A stretch of 6,163 nucleotides of DNA, from contig DAIDKG010000571.1 of assembly GCA_027450125.1 (NCBI GenBank), positions 1 through 6,163 on the forward strand, read 5' to 3'. The notes beneath the pieces are model-generated. The model made no database searches, had not been told where the DNA came from, and saw only the letters and a program-made list of their open reading frames with translations. Made by a program: the position numbers and the translations under genes. Shown here piece after piece: positions 1-5,732 of this stretch; within the stretch, counting starts at the first letter, position 1, and each line of letters starts with the position of its first letter. Source of the DNA: Bordetella sp. (GTDB lineage Bacteria > Pseudomonadota > Gammaproteobacteria > Burkholderiales > Burkholderiaceae_B).

Positions 1-1188
1 GTGCTGGCGGGCGCCTTCAAGACTGACGCCTGCTCGGATCGCGACCCTTATCGCGATCTGGTCTTCGCTGGGCTCATCGGCTTGCAGGATCCGGCGCGAG
101 CCGACGTTCCCCAGGCGATACGGGATTGCACCTGTGCGGGCATCCGCGTCGTCATGGTGACGGGTGATCATGCGGTCACGGCCCGCAGCATCGGGCACGC
201 GGTGGGGCTAGGGGACACGGAGGTCGCGCAGGGCGTGGATATCGCGCATGTTCTATCCAGGCCCGCCCACGAGATCAAACGCTTCGGGATCTTTGCGCGC
301 GTGAGCCCGGCCGAGAAGCTGGCCATCGTGGACGCATACCAGAAAGCCGGCGAAATCGTCGCGATGACCGGCGACGGCGTGAACGACGCGCCGGCGCTGA
401 AGCAGGCCGATATCGGCGTGGCGATGGGCTTGCGGGGCACCGACGTCGCGCGCCAGGCAGCGGCAATGATCTTGCTCGATGATGCCTTTCCCACCATCGT
501 CAAGGCGATAAGGGAAGGGCGGGTCATCTTCGATAACATTCGCCGCGTTGCCGTCTATCTCCTGTCCTGCAATCTGTCCGAAGTGCTGGTGGTCGGCATT
601 GCGATAGCGGCTGCGCTGCCGTTGCCGATCCTGCCGCTGCAGATCCTGTACCTGAATCTGGTCACCGATGTTTTTCCCGCTTTCGCCCTGGCCATGGGCG
701 ATGGCGAGCGCGATGTCCTGGGCCGGCCGCCGCGCAACCCGAAGGAGTCGATTCTCGGCCCTCGGCGCTGGGCGGCCATTGTGCTGCAGAGCGGGCTGAT
801 GACGGCGGCCACCTTTGCGGCGCTGGGCCTGGCGCTCCGGGCCGACCGGCAAAGCGACGCCGTCGTCACCACCACCTTCCTGACCATCGCTTTTGCGCAG
901 TTATGGCACGTTCTCGACATGCGCGACAGCCGCGCCGGCGTTTTCATCAACGAGGTCACCCGCAACCCGTGGGTCTGGGGCGCTCTGGGCCTGTGCACCG
1001 CTTTGCTCGTCGTTCCGCTGTACTGGCCACCGCTTGCCAGGACCTTGCATCTTGTGCCTCCGAGCGCGGCCATGTGGGGCATCATCGCCGGATGCAGCCT
1101 GATTCCGCTGCTGCTCAGCCAATTGGGCCATGCCGCCGTGGCAGCTTGGGCTCGGCATGCGGATCGCTGGGAAGGCCGCGGTACTTGA
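1..1188 (+). CDS. Cation-transporting P-type ATPase, P2A (calcium-pump-like), C-terminal part only
   Basis: This is the C-terminal part of an inner-membrane ion pump that uses ATP to move a cation, probably Ca2+ or a related divalent ion. The frame is open at base 1, so the GTG there is probably internal: the actuator domain, M1-M4 and the phosphorylated DKTGT loop, about 500 residues in this family, lie outside the window. Visible are the hinge motifs of the P domain: MVTGDH at residues 52-57 and TGDGVNDAP at 123-131, with the conserved lysine in SPAEK (106). M5 follows with N191 and E194, and M6 with N219, T222 and D223. These match the SERCA calcium ligands N768, E771, N796, T799 and D800, and the RPPRNPKE loop after M6 is also SERCA-like. 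Four more hydrophobic segments (about 257-280, 285-305, 325-345, 356-376) complete M7-M10. I see no obvious counterpart of the SERCA M8 glutamate, so the ion and stoichiometry are uncertain; a Mg2+ or monovalent cation pump is possible. Confidence 0.93.
   Translation: MLAGAFKTDACSDRDPYRDLVFAGLIGLQDPARADVPQAIRDCTCAGIRVVMVTGDHAVTARSIGHAVGLGDTEVAQGVDIAHVLSRPAHEIKRFGIFARVSPAEKLAIVDAYQKAGEIVAMTGDGVNDAPALKQADIGVAMGLRGTDVARQAAAMILLDDAFPTIVKAIREGRVIFDNIRRVAVYLLSCNLSEVLVVGIAIAAALPLPILPLQILYLNLVTDVFPAFALAMGDGERDVLGRPPRNPKESILGPRRWAAIVLQSGLMTAATFAALGLALRADRQSDAVVTTTFLTIAFAQLWHVLDMRDSRAGVFINEVTRNPWVWGALGLCTALLVVPLYWPPLARTLHLVPPSAAMWGIIAGCSLIPLLLSQLGHAAVAAWARHADRWEGRGT
512..519 (+). promoter_or_regulatory. 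KOPS-like FtsK-orienting octamer pointing toward dif
   Basis: GGGAAGGG matches the Escherichia coli KOPS consensus GGGNAGGG that directs FtsK translocation. It sits inside the ATPase gene on the plus strand and points toward the dif candidate about 710 bases downstream. In GC-rich DNA about two or three such words are expected by chance in a window of this size, so only the orientation gives support. Confidence 0.25.
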
Positions 1189-1228
1189 CGGCTCGGGCAA
1201 GGCTGCATGCCCGCGAGTCCGACTCAAT

Positions 1229-1256
1229 AATTCGCATAATGTATATTATGTAAAGT
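1229..1256 (+). other. dif: Candidate chromosomal dif site (XerC/XerD recombination site)
   Basis: Bases 1229-1256 align without gaps to the 28-bp Escherichia coli dif site (recalled from memory) with 23 identities. The XerC-side arm is AATTCGCATAA (1229-1239), the central region TGTATA (1240-1245) is identical to E. coli, and the XerD-side arm is TTATGTAAAGT (1246-1256). The identical run covers 19 bases (1233-1251), and the arms form the usual inverted pair CATAAT/ATTATG around GTAT. The mismatches lie in the outer XerC arm (positions 1, 2 and 4) and the outer XerD arm (T to A at 1252, A to G at 1255). Known role: XerC and XerD, activated by FtsK at the division septum, recombine two copies to resolve chromosome dimers. 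The site is intergenic, between the ATPase and HD-GYP genes, and is strikingly AT-rich against the background. Alternatives are a phage or integrative-element attachment site that mimics dif, or a secondary copy. Confidence 0.85.
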
Positions 1257-1383
1257 AGAGAATATTTAGCCCCGATGCTTTGGTAGCATGCCTGCTTGGT
1301 TTGCCGGGACAGGCTTGAGCGCTCCGCTCGCAGCCGAGTAACCGGCCGTCGAGTTCTTTACGTTTCGGACAGGAGCCCCGCCA

Positions 1384-2346
1384 ATGCAACTCTTTGGCAT
1401 ATTTACCAGACGCGGAGCCGCTCCCGTGACGGCTGCCGCCGGGCTGGCGCAATCCACACATGTCACCGGCCAGGGTCAACTGCTGGCAAGCCTGCTGGCC
1501 ATGGCGTGGTTCGTCGAGGCCCGCGACCCCTATACCGGCGGACACCTATGGCGCGTCTCGCGCTATGCCCAACTGATGGCCCAGGAGCTCGGGCTGGCGC
1601 CCGCTGACGTTGCACGTATAGGCCTGGGCGGTTTTCTGCACGACCTGGGCAAGATCGGGGTTCCGGATGCGGTGCTGCGCAAGCCGGACAGACTGACCGA
1701 CGAGGAGTACGCCGTCATCAAGACGCATCCTGCCATGGGAGCGCGCATGCTGGCCGGACACCCCTTGGCAGAACTCGTGCTCGACGCGGTGCGGTTGCAC
1801 CACGAGCGTCCCGACGGGAAAGGCTACCCGTTGGGCCTGAGCGCCGGCGACATCCCCCAAATGGCGCGAATCGTCGGCGTCTGCGACGCCTTTGACGCCA
1901 TGACCAGCCATCGGCCTTACCGCAGCGGGATGCCGCTGGAAAAAGCGCTGGGCATCATCCGCAGCGAAAGCGGCACGCAGTTCGATGCGAAAAGCGCGCA
2001 AGCATTGATCCGGCTGGGAGAGCGTGGCGCGTTGCAGCACGTGATGGGCCACAGCACCGACGGCATCCCCTTGCAGCAATGCCCTGCTTGCGGACCGACG
2101 CTGGTGCTGACCCGGCGCAGCAGCAGCGGCCAGCTGCTCTATTGCCGCAATTGCGCCACCGAATTCAAATTGACCGCAGCGGCAGACGGCCTGCAGGCCG
2201 CCCCGACGGGCGGCGTGGGCTCGCCTGCGGACCTGACTCCGGAGCTGGATTCGGACCTGATCCAGGAGACGGTCGCCGCGGCCGTAGCGCAACTGCCGGC
2301 AGGCCTGATCGGCGATCCGGGCGGCGCCGGACGCGGGACAGCCTGA
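1384..2346 (+). CDS. HD-GYP domain phosphodiesterase with C-terminal zinc ribbon
   Basis: This is a predicted cytoplasmic metal-dependent phosphodiesterase of the HD-GYP family, whose characterised members hydrolyse cyclic di-GMP. The HD-GYP domain spans about residues 33-220. It keeps the expected ligands and signatures: GGH (H54), HDLGKIGVP (H86, D87, K90), THP (H115), HHERPDGKGYP (139-149) and CDAFDAMTSHRPYR (167-180). It is therefore likely catalytic. There is no receiver, PAS, GAF or membrane sensor in front; only about 30 poorly conserved residues precede the domain. After it comes a four-cysteine knuckle, CPAC (233-236) and CRNC (254-257), which looks like a zinc ribbon, then an Ala/Gly/Pro-rich tail of about 60 residues. 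The ATG is supported by AGGAG at 1371-1375, eight bases upstream. The gene converges with the metalloprotease gene, and the dif candidate lies about 130 bases upstream. No convincing -35/-10 pair was found in its leader. The family call is firm; the substrate and the role of the zinc ribbon are inference. Confidence 0.93.
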   Translation: MQLFGIFTRRGAAPVTAAAGLAQSTHVTGQGQLLASLLAMAWFVEARDPYTGGHLWRVSRYAQLMAQELGLAPADVARIGLGGFLHDLGKIGVPDAVLRKPDRLTDEEYAVIKTHPAMGARMLAGHPLAELVLDAVRLHHERPDGKGYPLGLSAGDIPQMARIVGVCDAFDAMTSHRPYRSGMPLEKALGIIRSESGTQFDAKSAQALIRLGERGALQHVMGHSTDGIPLQQCPACGPTLVLTRRSSSGQLLYCRNCATEFKLTAAADGLQAAPTGGVGSPADLTPELDSDLIQETVAAAVAQLPAGLIGDPGGAGRGTA

Positions 2347-2364
2347 TGGACCGGCATCCGCCCT

Positions 2365-3501
2365 TTAGCGCGCCGACGGCCCGAAAACCTTGAGTTCGGA
2401 AATCGTACGCAGGAATGTAATGATGTCTTCCCGGCTGAGCATGCCCACGACCTGGCGTTCGCGGGTGACCGGCAACTGATTGACGCCGTTGCGGTCCATC
2501 ACCTGCAGCGCAGTCCAGAGTTCGGCGTCGGCCTCGATGGATTTTGCTTTTTCCATGGGCAGCATGGCCTGGTCCACGCGCGTTGCTGCCCATTGTTGCG
2601 CAGGAACGGCCCTGATCTGATGCAAGGTCGCCAGGCCCGCGATCTGCCCGTCGCGCTCGACGAGAAAGCTGCGCTGCCCGCTGCCCAGTACAAACCGGTC
2701 CACCAGTTCCTGCAGCGCCATATCGGCCGGGACAGTGACGCAATGCGCGCGCATGGCTTGCGCCACACGGTGACCCGCCATCACGTCCTGCATGCGAGCC
2801 TGCATGACTTGCGCGTGCGCGGCGCTGTCGAGGAACCAGCCGATGAAGGCGAGCCAGAGGCCCGAGCTCGCATTGCCGTGCAGAACCTGAAGCACCCCCA
2901 TGAAAATGAACAGCAGGCCAAAAAAGCGACCTACGTTTGCGGCGAAGAGCGTGGCGCGCCGAAGACTGCGGGTCGCTGCCCAGACGATGGCGCGCAGGAC
3001 GCGCCCGCCGTCGAGCGGATAGCCGGGAATCAGGTTGAACAGCGCCAGGGAGAAATTGACGTAGGCAAGATAACTTGCCATGCCGGACAGCGGCCCCGTT
3101 GCCCCGAGCAGAGGCTGCGCGCCGAAGAACACGGCAGCCAGCAGCAGGCTTGCCAGGGGGCCTGCGACGGCAATGAAAAATTCCGCCATGGCGCTGGGCG
3201 GCTCGGCGTCGATTTGGGCGACGCCCCCGAAAATGAACAGCGTGATGCTGCGCACGGAGATTCTGTAGCGCAGGGCAACGGCAGCATGTCCCAGTTCATG
3301 CAGCAGCACGCTGGCAAAAACCAGAATGGCCGTCATGGCGCCGGCCGCCCAGTACAGCGTCGGCGTCAAGTGCGGATAATCGGCGGGAAAATAGCCGGCC
3401 GCCAGCGTCCAGGTCAGCAGCGCGAAAATGACGAACCAGGAATAATCCAGGCCTATGGGAATCCCCATGATCCTGCACAACGGAATGCTGTGTCCGGCCA
3501 T
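2365..3501 (-). CDS. Site-2 protease family (M50) membrane zinc metalloprotease with two CBS domains
   Basis: This is an intramembrane zinc protease of the M50 (S2P, Rip3-like) group, 378 residues long, the usual size for the CBS-containing subfamily. Hydrophobic segments lie at about residues 18-36, 50-78, 105-128, 141-160, 185-206 and 212-228. The zinc motif HELGH is at 68-72, inside the second segment. The third-ligand motif NLIPGYPLDGGR is at 156-167 with D164, so the active site is complete. The C-terminal 140 residues form two CBS domains, about 245-300 and 308-368, that probably sit in the cytoplasm and bind an adenine nucleotide or another ligand to gate activity. Substrates of such bacterial enzymes are often anti-sigma factors or other membrane regulators; none is visible nearby. 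The ATG is preceded by GGGAG (plus-strand CTCCC, 3512-3516) at ten bases. An FNR-type box lies about 74-87 bases upstream of the start codon, suggesting oxygen-responsive expression. The gene is tail-to-tail with the HD-GYP gene. Confidence 0.93.
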   Translation of the reverse strand: MAGHSIPLCRIMGIPIGLDYSWFVIFALLTWTLAAGYFPADYPHLTPTLYWAAGAMTAILVFASVLLHELGHAAVALRYRISVRSITLFIFGGVAQIDAEPPSAMAEFFIAVAGPLASLLLAAVFFGAQPLLGATGPLSGMASYLAYVNFSLALFNLIPGYPLDGGRVLRAIVWAATRSLRRATLFAANVGRFFGLLFIFMGVLQVLHGNASSGLWLAFIGWFLDSAAHAQVMQARMQDVMAGHRVAQAMRAHCVTVPADMALQELVDRFVLGSGQRSFLVERDGQIAGLATLHQIRAVPAQQWAATRVDQAMLPMEKAKSIEADAELWTALQVMDRNGVNQLPVTRERQVVGMLSREDIITFLRTISELKVFGPSAR

Positions 3502-3546
3502 ATGTGTCGCGCTCCCGCGTCATGCAGAGGAAACTGCCCAACCGGA

Positions 3547-3588
3547 AAGTTACGTGCAATCGAGCGTATGGGCGTTGACCCAGATCAA
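3547..3588 (-). promoter_or_regulatory. Candidate class II FNR/Anr-type promoter for the M50 protease gene
   Basis: On the minus strand, TTGATCTGGGTCAA (plus 3575-3588) matches the FNR/Anr consensus TTGAT-N4-ATCAA at nine of ten specified bases. The single change is G for A at the first base of the right half-site. A -10-like hexamer TAACTT (plus 3547-3552) lies so that, if it occupies -12 to -7, the box is centred at -41.5, the classic class II activator position. The implied transcription start is near 3540, giving a leader of about 40 bases. The box sits in the 134-base gap between the dehydrogenase stop and the protease start, and the protease is the only gene reading away from it. Confidence 0.65.
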
Positions 3589-3599
3589 GCGCCTGGCTG

Positions 3600-3607
3600 C
3601 CCTGCCC
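3600..3607 (-). promoter_or_regulatory. KOPS-like FtsK-orienting octamer pointing toward dif
   Basis: The minus strand reads GGGCAGGG, an exact GGGNAGGG match. It points leftward, toward the dif candidate about 2.3 kb away, and so mirrors the plus-strand octamer on the other side of dif. I found no exact KOPS in the opposite orientation. Two sites are no more than expected by chance in GC-rich DNA. Confidence 0.25.
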
Positions 3608-3635
3608 CCTGGTGTGCGGCGTAGGCCGAGGCAGC

Positions 3636-4643
3636 TCAGCAGGCTTGCCGTGCGCGCGCAGGCGATTCGAGCACGAGCTTGCCGTTCGCCGCGCCGGAGC
3701 GAAGCAGTTCGTGCGCTTGCTGGGCCTGATCGAGCGTGAAGCGCCGGTCATCCAGGCGAGGCGTCAGGCCGCCCTCTTCCACCAGCTTTCTTGCCTGCTC
3801 GAGAATGCGTCCATGGGCTTCGCGCCCCTCGCCCGTGAGTAGAGGACGCAGCGTGAACACGCCCGCATAAGTCGCCGAACGAAAGGACAGCGGGGCAAGG
3901 GAATGCGTGCCCCAGCCCAGCGAACTGGTTACCTTCCCGTACCGGCGCACCGCGTGGAAGGCGGCATCGAGCGCGCCGACGCAGTCGTAGACGACGTCAA
4001 AGCCCCGGCCGGCGGTGAACTCGTCGACATACGCCTGCACGGGCGTATTGCGATCGATCGGGACGGCGCCGATGGATTTCAGATACCCGGCAGCGTCGCC
4101 GCTATCGAGGCCGAAAGTCTGGGCGCCGCGGGCACGCGCGAGTTGCAGGGCGACGTGCCCTACGCCGCCAGCGCCGCCGATCACCAGGACCTTGTCCCCG
4201 GGTTGCACGTTAGCCATGTCCACCATGCCCTCCCAGGCGGTGATGATGGCCAGCGGCAGCGCGGCTGCCTGGCGCATGGACAGATTGGCAGGTTTTCTGG
4301 CCAGCAGGCGCGCATCCACCGAGGCAAATTCGGCCATCGAACCTTGTACGCCGGCCACGCCGCCAGCCATGGCCCATACCGGGTCGCCGGGAGCGAAACC
4401 GGTCACGCCGTCGCCGACCTGTTCGACGGTTCCCGCCAGATCCATCCCCAGAACTGCAGGCAAGGGATGTCGGGCATGATCGGCGGCGCCCGCGCGGATT
4501 TTGGCGTCGAGCGGATTCACGCCGCTGGCGTGGATCCGGACCAGAACCTCCCCTGCGCCGGCCTGCGGCATGGGCAACTCGGTCCGGCGAAAGGGGGCGT
4601 CGGGGGCATCCACCACCAGGGCCTGCATGGTCTGCTGCGTCAT
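3636..4643 (-). CDS. Zinc-free NAD(P)-dependent dehydrogenase, quinone oxidoreductase-like (MDR family)
   Basis: This is a cytoplasmic medium-chain dehydrogenase/reductase, about 335 residues, of the quinone oxidoreductase-like branch. It probably uses NADPH to reduce a quinone, enone or similar carbonyl; the substrate cannot be read from sequence. The GroES-like N-terminal domain contains GEVLVRIHASGVNPLD (about 31-46) and VLGMDLAGTVEQVGDGV (about 64-80). The Rossmann fold carries the nucleotide-binding glycine motif GGAGGVG (156-162) followed by HVALQLARARGA. Only two cysteines are present (in YDCVG and at the C-terminus), so the catalytic and structural zinc sites of classic alcohol dehydrogenases are absent. 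Start choice: GGAGA (plus-strand TCTCC, 4650-4654) lies directly against an ATG at 4649 with no spacer, but six bases from the ATG at 4643. The latter is preferred; the former would add two residues. The gene is divergent from the LysR regulator, its likely controller. Confidence 0.88.
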   Translation of the reverse strand: MTQQTMQALVVDAPDAPFRRTELPMPQAGAGEVLVRIHASGVNPLDAKIRAGAADHARHPLPAVLGMDLAGTVEQVGDGVTGFAPGDPVWAMAGGVAGVQGSMAEFASVDARLLARKPANLSMRQAAALPLAIITAWEGMVDMANVQPGDKVLVIGGAGGVGHVALQLARARGAQTFGLDSGDAAGYLKSIGAVPIDRNTPVQAYVDEFTAGRGFDVVYDCVGALDAAFHAVRRYGKVTSSLGWGTHSLAPLSFRSATYAGVFTLRPLLTGEGREAHGRILEQARKLVEEGGLTPRLDDRRFTLDQAQQAHELLRSGAANGKLVLESPARARQAC

Positions 4644-4661
4644 TTCCATTCTCCAAAAAAG

Positions 4662-4677
4662 ACAGTAGCTTCACTGT
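4662..4677. promoter_or_regulatory. Inverted repeat ACAGT-N6-ACTGT near the dehydrogenase start
   Basis: A perfect 5-bp inverted repeat with a 6-base spacer lies 7 to 23 bases upstream of the dehydrogenase Shine-Dalgarno sequence, in the leader between it and the LysR gene. A second pair, TGTAGG (4675-4680) and CCTACA (4704-4709), overlaps its right arm. Its place in a LysR divergent intergenic region suggests an operator, but no protein can be assigned from sequence. Confidence 0.35.
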
Positions 4678-4691
4678 AGGATGGAAAAATA

Positions 4692-4728
4692 TGCATGAAA
4701 ATACCTACAATTGAACTTTATCCATGCA
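4692..4728. promoter_or_regulatory. Candidate LysR-type operator between divergent genes (TGCATG...CATGCA)
   Basis: TGCATG at 4692-4697 and CATGCA at 4723-4728 form an inverted pair. Extended to 12 bases (TGCATGAAAATA against TGCATGGATAAA), the arms match at nine positions. The pair sits in an AT-rich gap of about 100 bases between the divergent dehydrogenase and regulator genes, where LysR proteins normally bind to repress their own gene and activate the partner. A weak minus-strand promoter (TTCAAT, 18 bases, TATTTT) for the dehydrogenase overlaps it. Confidence 0.4.
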
Positions 4729-4742
4729 AAAATGAATGATCT

Positions 4743-5603
4743 ATGGACTGGAGTGATCTTCGGATATTCCTTGCCATTGCGCGGGAAGGCAGTCTGGGCG
4801 GCGCAGCCCGCGCACTGGGGCAGACCCAGCCGACAATGGGGCGGCGCCTGAGAGCGCTGGAGCGGCAGGTCGGGCATGTGCTGTTCCAGCGCACGCAGCA
4901 CGGCTTTGTTGCTACGGATGAAGGGCAGGCCCTGCTCGTCCATGCGGAAAGAATGGAGATCGAGTCGCTCGCCGCGATCAGGGAATTGTCCGGCGCCGAA
5001 ACACGGCTCTCGGGCCTGCTCAGGGTTTCCTGCTCGGACTGGTTCGGGTCCTTGTTGCTGGCGCCCGTCATCGCGGAATTCACCGGACGCCATCCCGGCG
5101 TGGTGGTCGAACTGCTCACCGATCCGCGCCTCTACAGCCTCCCGCATCGGGATGCGGACTGCGTGATGCGCATCCTGCCTTTCGAAGATCCCGACGTGGT
5201 GAGCCGGCGATTGCTGCGCACGCACTATGCGGTATACGGCCGGCCAGGCCTTGGGCACGCCACTCCCGGAGACGGCGCGGGATGCCACCTGGTTCTCATG
5301 GATACCGCCTTCGGCGGGATGCCCGACGTCCAATGGATAACGCGGCGATTGCCCAACGCCGTCGTCGCGGCGCGCAGCAACAGCCGCGAGACCCAGGCGC
5401 GTCTGTGTGCGCTCGGGGTCGGGCTGGCCGTCCTGCCCCGTCCCATGGGCGACGCGACGCCCGGCATCGAACCCATCGACCTGGGCGAACCCCCGCCGCC
5501 GCGGGACACCTGGCTGGGCTATCACCGCGACATGCGCAGGCAGCCGCGCCTGAGTCGATTCGTGGAACTTGTCGTGGCCAGGCTTGCGGCGGCAGGTTCG
5601 TAG
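4743..5603 (+). CDS. LysR-family transcriptional regulator
   Basis: This is a DNA-binding regulator of 286 residues, near the usual LysR length. The winged helix-turn-helix is at the N-terminus (about residues 3-60), with the recognition region GAARALGQTQPTMGRRLRAL (20-39) typical of the family. A linker helix (about 60-88) follows, and the effector-binding periplasmic-binding-like domain begins at GLLRVSCSDWFG (91-102) and runs to the end. The protein begins MDWSDLRIFLAIAREGSL, the standard opening of this subgroup, which supports the ATG although no clear Shine-Dalgarno sequence precedes it. The gene is divergent from the quinone-oxidoreductase-like gene, so autoregulation and control of that neighbour are the expected roles. 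A shared TTATCCATG word upstream of the following LysE-type gene hints that it may also control export. The effector is unknown. Confidence 0.93.
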   Translation: MDWSDLRIFLAIAREGSLGGAARALGQTQPTMGRRLRALERQVGHVLFQRTQHGFVATDEGQALLVHAERMEIESLAAIRELSGAETRLSGLLRVSCSDWFGSLLLAPVIAEFTGRHPGVVVELLTDPRLYSLPHRDADCVMRILPFEDPDVVSRRLLRTHYAVYGRPGLGHATPGDGAGCHLVLMDTAFGGMPDVQWITRRLPNAVVAARSNSRETQARLCALGVGLAVLPRPMGDATPGIEPIDLGEPPPPRDTWLGYHRDMRRQPRLSRFVELVVARLAAAGS

Positions 5604-5672
5604 TTCACGGCCCACAGTCTGGACGGATCGGGCGGTCACGGTTCCCTGGCGGCAGCTCAGTGCATGGCTGGT

Positions 5673-5700
5673 TTGACCTTCCGCAAGTTTCATGGATAAC
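5673..5700 (+). promoter_or_regulatory. Sigma-70-like promoter for the LysE-family exporter gene
   Basis: TTGACC (5673-5678) and GATAAC (5695-5700) are separated by 16 bases, a good -35/-10 pair for a GC-rich genome. The start would fall near 5707, about 26 bases before the exporter ATG at 5733. The 129-base gap after the regulator stop, together with this pair, suggests the exporter is transcribed independently of the regulator. Confidence 0.5.
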
Positions 5701-5704
5701 TTGC
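5683..5704. promoter_or_regulatory. Perfect 7-bp inverted repeat (GCAAGTT-N8-AACTTGC) over the exporter promoter
   Basis: GCAAGTT at 5683-5689 and AACTTGC at 5698-5704 are perfect inverted copies separated by eight bases. The element spans the spacer and the -10 hexamer of the predicted exporter promoter, the position expected for a repressor operator. There is no T-run after it, so it does not look like a terminator for the regulator gene. Its minus strand contains TTATCCATG, a word also found upstream of the regulator. Confidence 0.45.
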
Positions 5705-5732
5705 CACGTATGCCTACTTTCAGAAATCCACA

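Noticed and set aside
555..1208. Minus-strand open frame (217 codons) opposite the ATPase 3' end
   Set aside because: It runs antisense to conserved membrane segments and has no ribosome-binding site or family features.
1194..1213. Hairpin CGGGCA-N8-TGCCCG just after the ATPase stop as a rho-independent terminator
   Set aside because: The six-base GC stem is real, but no T-run follows, so terminator function is not supported; the adjacent GAGTC-C-GACTC (1215-1225) is equally unsupported.
1229..1270. AT-rich block as the promoter of the HD-GYP gene
   Set aside because: TATATT and AATATT could serve as -10 elements, but no credible -35 hexamer lies at the right spacing, and the block is explained by the dif match.
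1275..1289. Short hairpin ATGCT-N5-AGCAT in the HD-GYP leader
   Set aside because: A five-base stem of this kind is common by chance and matches no known regulatory element.
2347..2364. Bidirectional terminator between the convergent HD-GYP and M50 genes
   Set aside because: The 18-base gap contains no inverted repeat with flanking T or A runs.
2593..3624. Long plus-strand open frame (343 codons) opposite the M50 protease gene
   Set aside because: Its composition (Gln, Arg, His, Gly rich) is typical of antisense frames in GC-rich DNA, and the opposite strand encodes intact HELGH and CBS domains.
3903..4679. Plus-strand open frame (258 codons) opposite the dehydrogenase gene
   Set aside because: No domain features; it is a shadow of the MDR coding sequence, whose glycine motif and fold signatures are clear.
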